A stretch of 32,318 nucleotides of DNA, from NCBI GenBank assembly GCA_964388105.1, contig CAYLYQ010000019.1, positions 1 through 32,318 of the forward strand, given 5' to 3'. Source of the DNA: ZC4RG35 sp964388105 (lineage in GTDB: Bacteria; Actinomycetota; Acidimicrobiia; Spongiisociales; ZC4RG35). This document shows positions 1-9,143 of the stretch, piece after piece (position 1 is the first letter of the stretch; every line of letters begins with the position of its first letter). The notes under the pieces are model-generated. The model ran no database searches. It was not told the origin of the DNA and saw nothing but the letters and a program-made list of their open reading frames with translations. The position numbers were made by a program, and so were the translations under genes.

Positions 1-172
1 TCGATCCGTCCGGCGCGAACTCGAGGTTCGTCGGGTACACGAGGTTGTTGGTCCCAGTGCCCCCACCGTAGAAGTACTCCCGCTGGAACCCCTCGGGAAC
101 CGCGTCCACGGCGACCGCGAGGGCGAACGCGGCAACGCCCGCCACAGTGAGAAGTAACGCCCTCCGCCTCAA
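1..172 (-). CDS. N-terminus of an exported protein, possibly a beta-propeller (sorbosone-dehydrogenase-like); cut by window edge
   Basis: Reading the minus strand from a TTG at 172 gives an N-terminus with three Arg, a hydrophobic stretch of about 17 residues and then a mature-looking segment, so it looks like a signal peptide or membrane anchor. The last visible residues are PTNLEFAPDGS, a phrase typical of the first blade of sorbosone/PQQ-type sugar dehydrogenases and other beta-propellers. A GGGG run 6 nt upstream could act as the ribosome site. A second in-frame TTG at 178 is possible, and the frame is closed upstream by a stop at 197-199. Only about 57 residues are visible, so the family call is tentative. 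Confidence 0.5.
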   Translation of the reverse strand, partial: MRRRALLLTVAGVAAFALAVAVDAVPEGFQREYFYGGGTGTNNLVYPTNLEFAPDGS

Positions 173-245
173 TGCCAACCCCAGCTGTCGTTGGACCTAA
201 GGCTAACTGCTGCCAAGTAGGTCGGAGATGGGTCGTGCTACCCAG

Positions 246-1976
246 CTACTTGACGATGGCGATGACCTGGCCGGCCGACACGGTGTCGCCGGGCTCGACG
301 CGGAGGTCGACCACCTCACCGGCTGTGGGGCTGGTGACCTCGTTCTCCATCTTCATGGCCTCGAGGACGCAGATCGGTTCGCCCGCCTTGACCGGCTGAC
401 CCGCTCGGACGTGCACCTTGACGATCGTCCCCTGCATGGGGGCGGTCACCACGCCGTCGCTGGACGCCGGGCCACCCGAGGCGCTGAGCTTGGGTGGGCG
501 CCGGCGCGGTTGCCCACCGACCGAGGCCTCCGGGGCCCAGTACGTCACCTCGAACCGCCTCCCGCCGACCTCCACGGTGATGTCCCGCTTCACGAGTGCC
601 TCGTCCTCGGGCAGGGCCGGGGAAACGCGTGGTGGTGCCCCCTCCAGGTTCACGGCGTCTTCCATCCATTTTGTGTGGTGCGTGCCGGCGAGGAAGTCGG
701 GGTGATCGAGCACCGCCTTGTGGGCGGGGATCGTCGTGGCGACGCCGCTCACTTCAAACTCGTCGAGGGCGCGCTTGCCGCGGGCGATGGCCGCTTCCCT
801 GGTCCGGCCCCAGACCACGAGTTTCGCCATCAGATTGTCGTAGTACTGAGACACGACGGTGCCTGCGCTTACCCAGGAGTCGACCCGGATCCCGATACCG
901 CCCGGCTCGCTCCACTCCACGACCTGCCCGGGCGTCGGGAGGAATCCCTGGTACGGATCTTCGGCGTTGATCCGGAACTCGATGGCATGACCGTCGGGCT
1001 CGGGTTCGGAAATCGTCAACTTCTCCCCGTATGCGATGCGGATCTGCCATTCGACCAAGTCGAGGCCCGTCACCATCTCGGTCACCGTGTGCTCGACCTG
1101 GAGGCGGGTGTTCATCTCGAGGAAGTAGAAGTCCCCGTTCTGGTCGGCGAGGAATTCGACGGTGCCGGCGTTGACATACCCGCACGAACGGGCGGCCGCC
1201 AGGGCGGCGCGGCCGAGATTGCGACGCTGGCGCTGCGTGAAACCGGGGGCGGGTGTCTCCTCGATGAGCTTCTGGTGCCGCCTCTGCACCGAGCAGTCGC
1301 GCTCACCCAGGAAGATGCCCTGGCCGTGTGAATCGAAGAGGATCTGCGCCTCGATGTGGCGGGGCCGGTCGAGGTACTTCTCGACGTACACCTCCGGATT
1401 CCCGAAGTAGGCGTCTGCCTCCCGCTTGGCGCCCTCGAAGGCCTCGTTGAGTTCCTCCAGGTGGCGCACGACCCGCAAGCCCTTTCCGCCGCCGCCGTGT
1501 GCCGCCTTGATCGCGACCGGGTAGCCGAACTCGTGGGCCAGTTGGGCCACCTCTTCGACGCTGCTCACCGGATCGGTGTGGCCGGGCACCGTGGGGACCC
1601 CTGCGCTCTCCGCATTGCGGCGGGAGGTGATCTTGTCGCCCATCGCCTCGACCGCCTCGGGGGGCGGGCCTACCCACACCAAGCCCGCTTTGCTCACCCG
1701 ACGGGCAAACGTTGCGTTCTCGGAGAGGAACCCGTATCCGGGGTGGATCGACTCAGCCTTCGACTCTCGCGCGATCTCGAGGATGCGGTCCTGGTTGAGG
1801 TAGCTCTCGGCGGCCGGCGCCGGCCCGACGAACCAGGCCTCGTCGGCGAGATGGACGTGGCGAGCGTCACGATCCAGTTCCGAGTAGATGGCGATGGTGC
1901 GCATGCCCAACTCTCGGGCGCTGCGGATCACACGGACCGCGATCTCGCCTCGGTTGGCGATGAGGATCGACTTCAT
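246..1976 (-). CDS. Acyl-CoA (acetyl/propionyl-CoA) carboxylase alpha subunit: biotin carboxylase fused to biotin carrier domain
   Basis: A 576-residue protein that carboxylates its own biotin with ATP and bicarbonate and hands the carboxyl to the beta subunit encoded just upstream. Residues 1-445 are a biotin carboxylase: N-terminal MKSILIANRGEIAVRVIRSA, ATP-grasp glycine loop GGGGKG at 161-166 and EMNTRLQVEH at 287-296. After a variable linker, the C-terminal 75 residues are a biotinyl domain with EAMKMEN, the biotinylated Lys being about residue 542. Length and layout match actinobacterial AccA/PccA-type alpha subunits of about 590 residues. The ATG lies 10 nt after the beta stop, so the two are co-transcribed. 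The acyl substrate (acetyl, propionyl or other) cannot be read from the sequence. Confidence 0.95.
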   Translation of the reverse strand: MKSILIANRGEIAVRVIRSARELGMRTIAIYSELDRDARHVHLADEAWFVGPAPAAESYLNQDRILEIARESKAESIHPGYGFLSENATFARRVSKAGLVWVGPPPEAVEAMGDKITSRRNAESAGVPTVPGHTDPVSSVEEVAQLAHEFGYPVAIKAAHGGGGKGLRVVRHLEELNEAFEGAKREADAYFGNPEVYVEKYLDRPRHIEAQILFDSHGQGIFLGERDCSVQRRHQKLIEETPAPGFTQRQRRNLGRAALAAARSCGYVNAGTVEFLADQNGDFYFLEMNTRLQVEHTVTEMVTGLDLVEWQIRIAYGEKLTISEPEPDGHAIEFRINAEDPYQGFLPTPGQVVEWSEPGGIGIRVDSWVSAGTVVSQYYDNLMAKLVVWGRTREAAIARGKRALDEFEVSGVATTIPAHKAVLDHPDFLAGTHHTKWMEDAVNLEGAPPRVSPALPEDEALVKRDITVEVGGRRFEVTYWAPEASVGGQPRRRPPKLSASGGPASSDGVVTAPMQGTIVKVHVRAGQPVKAGEPICVLEAMKMENEVTSPTAGEVVDLRVEPGDTVSAGQVIAIVK

Positions 1977-1986
1977 GGTTCGGTCC

Positions 1987-3537
<1,551 letters not shown>

Positions 3538-3582
3538 CTCTCCTCCGTATGCTCCAACGTCTCAGACTTGCCAGGAGACGAG

Positions 3583-4236
3583 ATGGCTACACCATATCGA
3601 CAGGTCCGCCTGGACTCGGCGTCGTCGACTCAAGACGCTGCCCGGGGGATGCTGGGCGAGATCCCGGTGGTGGTGATGACGCCCAGACAGGAAGCCGGAC
3701 GAGGGAGGACGGGCGCCGAGTGGTGGAACGCACCCCGGGCGCTGGCGGCCTCCGTGGCATTCGTCCCGTCCGGAGACGACCGCCGGCCCTTCTCGTTGAT
3801 GGCCGGGATCGCGGCCGTGCGCGCCGTTCCCGAGGTCCGGCTCAAGTGGCCCAACGACCTGCTCATCGATGACCGGAAGTGCGGAGGGATCCTGGTCGAA
3901 GTCTCAGAAGGGTCGGTCGTCGTCGGTCTGGGGCTGAACCTCTGGTGGCCGGACGCGCCGGAGGGAGTGGGCGTCCTCTATCGCGACGACCCTGGCCCCG
4001 ACCGGCACGCCGAAATCGGGAGCCTCTGGGCCGCAGAGTTCCTGCGGCTCGTGGGCGAGCCGGGGTGGCCTCGAGACGAGTATCGGCATGTGTGCGCAAC
4101 CCTCGGTTGGGAGATCGCGTGGGAGCCGAATGGCTCCGGGAGGGCAATCGACGTGGCCGCAGACGGGGGTCTGGTCGTTGATGTCGACGGCCAGGTGGAG
4201 ACTCTCCACGCCGGCCGGGTGCGACACATCCGCTGA
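3583..4236 (+). CDS. birA: Biotin--[acetyl-CoA-carboxylase] ligase, single-domain BirA
   Basis: A 217-residue biotin-protein ligase that activates biotin as biotinyl-AMP and attaches it to the carrier-domain Lys, here most simply that of the adjacent divergent alpha subunit. The biotinyl-AMP loop is GRGRTG at about 39-44 and the signature KWPNDLL at 88-94, followed by KCGGILVE and GLGLNLWWP. There is no N-terminal helix-turn-helix, so it should be an enzyme without the BirA repressor role. I chose ATG 3583 because AGGAG lies 5 nt upstream. An in-frame TTG at 3568 would add five residues. A TATGCT box at 3548-3553 could be its -10. The protein is on the short side for the family. Confidence 0.92.
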   Translation: MATPYRQVRLDSASSTQDAARGMLGEIPVVVMTPRQEAGRGRTGAEWWNAPRALAASVAFVPSGDDRRPFSLMAGIAAVRAVPEVRLKWPNDLLIDDRKCGGILVEVSEGSVVVGLGLNLWWPDAPEGVGVLYRDDPGPDRHAEIGSLWAAEFLRLVGEPGWPRDEYRHVCATLGWEIAWEPNGSGRAIDVAADGGLVVDVDGQVETLHAGRVRHIR

Positions 4237-4243
4237 GGGTCTC

Positions 4244-4945
4244 TTACCCCAGTTCTTCGACTTCGGCGGGCGGCAACGTCGCCTTGAAGAAGGCGATCAT
4301 GCGTTGAACGGCGTCGCCAGCTGCCGACGCGTCGTATCCCTCGGCACTGGGGTCGAGGAACCCGTGGCCCGCACCTTCGTACAGGAGCCATTGGCCGTGG
4401 GCGTTGCGCGTCTGGGCCTCGTCTACGGTCGACGCGGCGACCAGCTCGTCTTCCGCTCCGTACATGGCGAGCACGGGCACGGGAAGGTGGGCGAGGTGAT
4501 CGGCGACCTTGATCTCGCGATTCTCGTCGCCGGTGAGGGGGGTCCCTACGCACGCCAGGCTGGCCACCCATGGGGTGCGGGCCGCCTTGGCCAGGGCGAA
4601 CCGACCTCCCACGTCGAGTCCCAGGAGCCCGACCTTCTCTCCTGCGTTCCAGGCGACATCGTCGGAGACGACGAATTCGTAGGTCTCGTCGAGGTCGGTG
4701 AGGGCTCGGGTGTCGGACAACTGGTTGTAGGCCTCGAGGGCGTCGCCGTCCGATCTGTAGAGATCGATGGCGACCGCAGCGATCCCGGAGCGAGCGAACT
4801 GGCGGCAGAGGTCCTTCTCGAAGCTGTTCAAGCCGTTCAGGTCGGGCACCACGATGACGACGGGGAACCTGCCCGCCTCGTCCGGGCGGGCGATGTAGCC
4901 CGTGCGGTGGGCGGTGCCCACCGGGATGGGCCACGAGCCGTACAT
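4244..4945 (-). CDS. Dienelactone-hydrolase-family protein with Asp in place of the Cys nucleophile
   Basis: An alpha/beta-hydrolase of the dienelactone hydrolase family, 233 residues from this start. The core matches family landmarks: PVVIVVPDLNGLN (where the family has an Ile-rich strand and Glu), then the nucleophile elbow GLLGLDVGG, then YGAEDELV with the acid Asp about 166, then GAGHGF with His about 194. Classical members have Cys in the elbow (G-[YF]-C-x-G-G). Here the codon is clearly GAC, giving Asp about 111. Either the enzyme uses an Asp nucleophile, as haloalkane dehalogenases do, or it is a non-canonical or inactive member. The start is uncertain: an ATG at 5059 is open in frame but would add 38 residues unlike the family. 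It is convergent with birA (7 nt gap) and divergent from the LCP gene. Confidence 0.8.
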   Translation of the reverse strand: MYGSWPIPVGTAHRTGYIARPDEAGRFPVVIVVPDLNGLNSFEKDLCRQFARSGIAAVAIDLYRSDGDALEAYNQLSDTRALTDLDETYEFVVSDDVAWNAGEKVGLLGLDVGGRFALAKAARTPWVASLACVGTPLTGDENREIKVADHLAHLPVPVLAMYGAEDELVAASTVDEAQTRNAHGQWLLYEGAGHGFLDPSAEGYDASAAGDAVQRMIAFFKATLPPAEVEELG

Positions 4946-5088
4946 GATCGAGTAGATCCCCTCGTGGGCCAGAACCGCCAAATGACCTCCAATGCTTCGC
5001 ACCGACGATAGTTCGACCCAGGTGCGCATCGTCCGTCTTCCGGGTAATCCAGGAACCATGGATAGGCTGTCGAACGTCGAACACTGAG

Positions 5089-6144
5089 ATGTCCGAGGTC
5101 TCCCCCCAACCCCAGGTCAAACGACGCCGCCCCTCGCGCTGGTTCAAGGTGTCTGTCATCAGCATTCTCGTGCTGGCAAATTTGGCTGCCGGTTTCGCGC
5201 TCTGGGCCGTCCGCACCGGCCAGGACTTCCTGGCCCGGGCCGACACCGACGACGAAGTGACCGGCGCCCTCGATTCCGCGACCGGAGACTCCCTCACCTT
5301 TCTCATCGTCGGCTCCGACTCGCGTGAAGGCCTCGACGATCTGACCAACTTCGGGTCCTTCGGCGGCGCTCGGGGCGATGTGATCATCCTCGTCAAGGTG
5401 GATGGGAAGGGCTCGGTCATGCAGATGCTCTCCATCCCACGAGACCTGTGGGTCAGCATCCCGGGCCACGACGACAACCGCGTCAACGCCGCCTACGCAT
5501 TGGGCGGGAGTCGATTGATGGTCGAGACGATCAAGCAGAACCTCGGGGTCGAGGTGAACCACTACGTGGAGATCGATTTCGTCGGGTTCCAGGGATTGGT
5601 CGACGAGTTGGGCGGGATCACCATCGACTTCCCGTACCCCGCTCGCGACACGAAGTCCGGTCTGTCGGTCGACGCCGGCAATCAGAGGCTGGACGGGAAG
5701 ATGGCCCTCGCCTACGCCCGATCGCGGCACTACCAGGAACGCAGGGGTGATTCGTGGCAGTCGGTGGACGCCGACGACTTCGGCCGCTCCGCTCGCCAGC
5801 AACAGTTGATCCGGGCGATCATGTCCGAGTTGAAGTCACCTTCGACGGTGACCGAGGCGGGTGCAGTCGCTCGCACCATGTCCAAGTACGTCACGATCGA
5901 CAGCAGGCTTGCCGGCGCGTCCGTGGCTGCCCTCGCCTGGGACTTCCGAGGGGTCCTCACGGGGAGCCTCGACGGGACCACCCTTCCTGCGGTGAACCGC
6001 ACCATCGACGGCCGTTCCGTGGTCGTGGCCAAGGAACCCGAGGCCAGCCAGGTCCTGGCCAACTTCCGGTCCGGGGCCGCCGCCAACGCATCCGGCGCCA
6101 ATCACCTCGGTCGGCTGCTGGCAGTGTTCACCCCGTTGGGATGA
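5089..6144 (+). CDS. LCP (LytR-CpsA-Psr) family cell-wall glycopolymer transferase
   Basis: A 351-residue membrane-anchored LCP protein. LCP enzymes transfer lipid-linked glycopolymers (teichoic acids, arabinogalactan, capsule) onto peptidoglycan outside the membrane. A basic cytoplasmic tail (KRRRPSRW) precedes one transmembrane helix at about residues 20-42. The LCP domain follows: FLIVGSDSREG, RGDVIILVKVD, the conserved MLSIPRDLWV, NAAYALGG, LVDELGGITIDFP, ALAYARSRH and the Arg-rich RSARQQQLIRAI. After the domain is a weakly conserved tail of about 80 residues. The start ATG at 5089 sits directly in front of the membrane anchor. A TAGGCT at 5063-5068 may be the -10. The next gene makes UDP-glucuronate, and both fit a surface polysaccharide context. 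Confidence 0.9.
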   Translation: MSEVSPQPQVKRRRPSRWFKVSVISILVLANLAAGFALWAVRTGQDFLARADTDDEVTGALDSATGDSLTFLIVGSDSREGLDDLTNFGSFGGARGDVIILVKVDGKGSVMQMLSIPRDLWVSIPGHDDNRVNAAYALGGSRLMVETIKQNLGVEVNHYVEIDFVGFQGLVDELGGITIDFPYPARDTKSGLSVDAGNQRLDGKMALAYARSRHYQERRGDSWQSVDADDFGRSARQQQLIRAIMSELKSPSTVTEAGAVARTMSKYVTIDSRLAGASVAALAWDFRGVLTGSLDGTTLPAVNRTIDGRSVVVAKEPEASQVLANFRSGAAANASGANHLGRLLAVFTPLG

Positions 6145-6155
6145 ACAACCGCAGG

Positions 6156-6206
6156 TACCATGCCTTGATGGTCGTCGACATCGACGCCACCGAATCGTTC
6201 GTCTAG
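6156..6206 (+). promoter_or_regulatory. Possible promoter and 12-codon leaderless leader peptide upstream of ugd
   Basis: A TACCAT box (6156-6161) is followed after 6 nt by ATG 6168. This opens a 12-codon frame (MVVDIDATESFV) ending in TAG at 6204-6206. The stop overlaps the TAGGGGG ribosome site of the UDP-glucose dehydrogenase at 6215. This could be a leaderless leader peptide coupled to ugd, or just a short untranslated leader. No clear -35 is seen, so confidence is low. Confidence 0.25.
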
Positions 6207-6214
6207 GGGGTTCC

Positions 6215-7483
6215 ATGAACATCGCCGTCATCGGTGCCGGGTACGTCGGCCTGGTGAGCGCCGCCGGTCTGGCGAAGCTCGGCCACACCGTCCGACTGGG
6301 CGAGGCGAACCCGCAGCGGCTGGAGATGCTCCAGGCGGGCGGGGTGCCGATCTACGAAGAAGGTCTGCCCGAACTGCTGGCCGCAGTATCGGACCGGATG
6401 TCCTTTCACGGTGACAACGCCGATGCCGTGGCAGGGGCCGAGCTGGTGTTCCTCTGTCTGCCGACGCCGGAGGGTCCCGACGGGCGAGCCGACCTCAGCT
6501 ACATCTACGCCGTGGCCGATGAGCTCGCCACGGAAGTGGCGGATGGGACCCTGTTCGTGGTCAAGTCCACCGTTCCCCCCGGGACCGTCGCCACCCTGGC
6601 GAAGCGCCTTGCCGACAGGGGCAGCCCCGGCCGCGTCGTCTCGCATCCCGAGTTCCTCCGTGAGGGACGAGCAGTCCCCGATTTCCTGGAGCCCGATCGC
6701 ATCGTGGTCGGCGCCTTCGACCGGGGTGATGCCGAGCGCGTCGCCTCGCTGTATCAGGCCGTCGACACCGAGATCGTCCTCACCGACCCCACTTCGGCCG
6801 AGATGATCAAGTACGCGTCGAACTCGTACCTGGCGGCCCGGCTGACCTTCGTCAACACGCTGGCGAACCTGTGCGAGGCGGTTGGGGCCGACGTCATCGA
6901 CGTGATCAAGGGCATGGGCCTCGATCATCGCATCGGACCGCACTTCCTCCAGCCTGGACCCGGTTACGGCGGGTCGTGCTTCCCCAAGGACACGATTGCG
7001 CTCATCGGGGTCGCCGAGGACGCCGGATACGACTTCGGGTTGCTTCGCGCGGTGATCAGCGCCGATGAGGAACAGCGCCGCCGTCTTGCGGAACGGGTGC
7101 GTCAGGCGGCCGGGGGCGGATTGCGCGGCCGGCGTATCGCCATGTGGGGTGTGGCCTTCAAGGCCGGCACCGACGACACCCGGGAGTCACCAGCCCTTCG
7201 AGTAGCAGCTCTCCTCCAACAGGAAGGCGCCGAAGTGGTCGCCTACGACCCCGAAGCCAAGACGGACCAGGTGGCCCTCGCACCGTCGCCGGTTGCTGCC
7301 GCCCGAGGCGCGGACGTCCTCCTCGTCGCCACCGAGTGGCCCGAGTTCCGCACGGTCGACCTCGAAGAGGTGGCCGGTGTGATGAAGGGGCACCGGGTGG
7401 TCGACGCCCGCAACCTCCTCGATCCGGCGGAAGTCAGGCGGGCTGGTCTCGACTACTGGGGACTCGGTCGCCCCGGCGCCTAG
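6215..7483 (+). CDS. ugd: UDP-glucose 6-dehydrogenase
   Basis: A 422-residue UDP-glucose/GDP-mannose dehydrogenase family enzyme that oxidises UDP-glucose twice with NAD to UDP-glucuronate, a precursor for capsule and other surface sugars. Domain order is as in the family. An N-terminal Rossmann fold has GAGYVGLVSA at 7-16, followed by KSTVPPGT (117-124) and HPEFLREG. The central helical region has MIKYASNSYLA around Lys199. The catalytic loop GPGYGGSCFPKDT has Cys255. The C-terminal UDP-binding domain has MWGVAFKAGTDDTRESPAL. The ribosome site TAGGGGG stands 4 nt before the ATG. Length is normal. It converges on cofE with only 13 nt between the stop codons. Mannose-type dehydrogenase activity is less likely but not excluded by motifs alone. 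Confidence 0.93.
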   Translation: MNIAVIGAGYVGLVSAAGLAKLGHTVRLGEANPQRLEMLQAGGVPIYEEGLPELLAAVSDRMSFHGDNADAVAGAELVFLCLPTPEGPDGRADLSYIYAVADELATEVADGTLFVVKSTVPPGTVATLAKRLADRGSPGRVVSHPEFLREGRAVPDFLEPDRIVVGAFDRGDAERVASLYQAVDTEIVLTDPTSAEMIKYASNSYLAARLTFVNTLANLCEAVGADVIDVIKGMGLDHRIGPHFLQPGPGYGGSCFPKDTIALIGVAEDAGYDFGLLRAVISADEEQRRRLAERVRQAAGGGLRGRRIAMWGVAFKAGTDDTRESPALRVAALLQQEGAEVVAYDPEAKTDQVALAPSPVAAARGADVLLVATEWPEFRTVDLEEVAGVMKGHRVVDARNLLDPAEVRRAGLDYWGLGRPGA

Positions 7484-7496
7484 GCGCGTAACGATC

Positions 7497-8195
7497 TCAG
7501 CGGAAGAGGTCTTCGTCCGGGTGACGGACGAGGTCGCGTGCCCGGCCTTCGCCTGGCGGGAGCTCGACTCCCCGTACCAATGCCGCGGGGATGCCCGATG
7601 CCTTCCCCATGACGAGGTCGGCCGCCGCGGCCACCTCGTCCGCGACAGCGATCTCGGTCACCTCGAGCTCGCGGCCGGTCCAATCGAGCGTCCCTCTCAG
7701 ATCGAGGATGGCGCCCATCCCCGAGATGCCGATGGCGATGTCGGTCAGACCTCTCCGCCAGGGTCGGCCGAAGGTGTCGGAGATGATGACGGCGAGCCCG
7801 CCACCAAAGGCCTGCTCGAGTCGGACTCGGATCCGATGGGCCGACCTGTCGGGGTCGTCCGGGAGCAGGATGACCGTTCCCGGATCCGCGTTGGAACGGT
7901 CTATCCCGGCATTGGCGCAAATGAAGCCGTGTTTGGTCTCCGCGATGATGAGGTCGCCACGCCTTCGGACGATCGAGACGGCTTCGCTTTCGACGAGCCG
8001 CTTCTTGAACTCCTCCTCGTCGCCCTCGATCGGTCGGACCGCTCCCTCCGCTTTGGAGACGATCTTGTGTGTGACCACCACGATGTCTCCCGAGCGCGGG
8101 TCCAGCGGCTCCAGCGCGGGGATGAGCAACGCGGCGACATCGTCGCCGCGCTCGACCCTCCCGATGCCTGAAAGCGGATGGATCTCCAGCGTCAC
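7497..8195 (-). CDS. cofE: Coenzyme F420-0:L-glutamate ligase (CofE), stand-alone
   Basis: A 232-residue ligase that adds glutamates to F420-0 with GTP. Recognisable family blocks are HPLSGIGRVERGDD, the conserved VVVTHKIVSKAEG, ETKHGFICANAGIDRSN, and VIISDTFGRPWRRGLTDIAI, and toward the end DLVMGKASGIPAALVRG. The open frame continues upstream, but homology begins at the GTG at 8195, which overlaps the cofD stop in the form GTGA and so implies translational coupling. In mycobacteria this activity belongs to FbiB, which carries an extra C-terminal nitroreductase domain. This protein stops after the ligase domain, as archaeal CofE does, so any dehydro-F420 reductase step must be encoded elsewhere. 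Confidence 0.92.
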   Translation of the reverse strand: MTLEIHPLSGIGRVERGDDVAALLIPALEPLDPRSGDIVVVTHKIVSKAEGAVRPIEGDEEEFKKRLVESEAVSIVRRRGDLIIAETKHGFICANAGIDRSNADPGTVILLPDDPDRSAHRIRVRLEQAFGGGLAVIISDTFGRPWRRGLTDIAIGISGMGAILDLRGTLDWTGRELEVTEIAVADEVAAAADLVMGKASGIPAALVRGVELPPGEGRARDLVRHPDEDLFR

Positions 8196-9091
8196 AACCG
8201 GACCATTTTGGTCGCGAACCTGACGGCGTCCTCCCGGGCAGCGATTCGGGTGTCCTCGGCGACCACTACCGGACCGGTAACGATCTCGCCGGCGTCGCCA
8301 GAGTCGACGACGAGGATGTCGATCAGGCCTTCGTACGCGTCGGCGACCCCCTGGTTGCCCGGAGGAAGGCCGAGTGTCGCCATCACCCGGTCCGCCGGGC
8401 CCTTGAGAGCCTTGCCGCCGAAGAGCGGGCTCACAGCGACCACCTTCGAGTGGGAGGCGATCGCGTCCCGGACTCCTGGGACCGCCAGGATCGGCCATAT
8501 GGAAAGGGGTGGGTTCGACGGCGCGATCGCGACGAGATCGGCGTCGGAGATCGCCTCGATCACGCCCGGTGCGGGCTTGCACTCGTCCGCTCCGCGGTAT
8601 GCGACCTCCCGGACCTCGTCCCGGTTCTGGCGAAGCACGAAGTACTCCTGAAAGGCGGTCCACCCCGACTCGAGGAGGACCTCGGTGCGCATGGGGCCAT
8701 CGGTGACGGGGATCACGGTCGCTTCTATCCCCAAGGCAGCGGCGGCGTCTGCAGTGATCTCCGAGAGGGAGTCGCCCGCCCCGAGCCGTGCGGTCCGGGA
8801 CACGATCATGGCCAGGTCGCGATCGCCGAGCCGGAAGCGGTTGTCCACGCCGAAACGGGCCAGTTCGTCGTTGAAGGCGAAGGTGTCCCCTGACCTTCCC
8901 CACCCCTCCGGCCCTTCGAGATTCGCAAGGGTGTAGAGGACGGTGTCGACGTCGGGCGATACGTGGAGCCCGTGGAAAGTCTCGTCGTCCCCTGTGTTGA
9001 CCACGACGGTGAGGTGGGTCCCGGGCACCCCGGCCAACCCGCGGGCGAGGCGTGCGCCGCCCACCCCTCCGGACAGTTCCACCACTTTCAC
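8192..9091 (-). CDS. cofD: 2-phospho-L-lactate (or enolpyruvyl) transferase CofD/FbiA of F420 synthesis
   Basis: A 299-residue transferase that joins the phospholactyl or phosphoenolpyruvyl group of an activated guanylyl donor to the deazaflavin Fo, making F420-0 or its dehydro form. The N-terminus KVVELSGGVGGARLARGL is the family hallmark. Then come VVVNTGDDETFHGLHVSPDVDTVLY (given here as two adjoining motifs, NTGDD and SPDVDTVLY), the region IAPSNPPLSIWPIL, and SPLFGGKALKGPADRVM. The frame is open further upstream, but homology starts at GTG 9091. That start has no ribosome site and is 7 nt after a TATCTT box, which suggests a leaderless transcript. It is the first gene of the cofD-cofE pair, with no other F420 gene in the window. 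Confidence 0.93.
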   Translation of the reverse strand: MKVVELSGGVGGARLARGLAGVPGTHLTVVVNTGDDETFHGLHVSPDVDTVLYTLANLEGPEGWGRSGDTFAFNDELARFGVDNRFRLGDRDLAMIVSRTARLGAGDSLSEITADAAAALGIEATVIPVTDGPMRTEVLLESGWTAFQEYFVLRQNRDEVREVAYRGADECKPAPGVIEAISDADLVAIAPSNPPLSIWPILAVPGVRDAIASHSKVVAVSPLFGGKALKGPADRVMATLGLPPGNQGVADAYEGLIDILVVDSGDAGEIVTGPVVVAEDTRIAAREDAVRFATKMVRL

Positions 9092-9098
9092 CGGCGAC

Positions 9099-9104
9099 AA
9101 GATA
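9099..9104 (-). promoter_or_regulatory. Putative -10 box of a leaderless cofD transcript
   Basis: TATCTT on the minus strand ends exactly 7 nt before the cofD GTG (9091), where a transcription start would coincide with the start codon. A TTAACC about 19 nt further upstream could be a weak -35. No Shine-Dalgarno sequence precedes the GTG. Motif-based only. Confidence 0.45.
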
Positions 9105-9143
9105 TTGCCGAGGCGCACGGTCCGGTTAACAATGAGCTTTCGG

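Noticed and set aside
3978..5486. 502-codon minus-strand frame across birA, the hydrolase and the LCP gene
   Set aside because: Crosses three well-supported genes in other frames and shows no domain.
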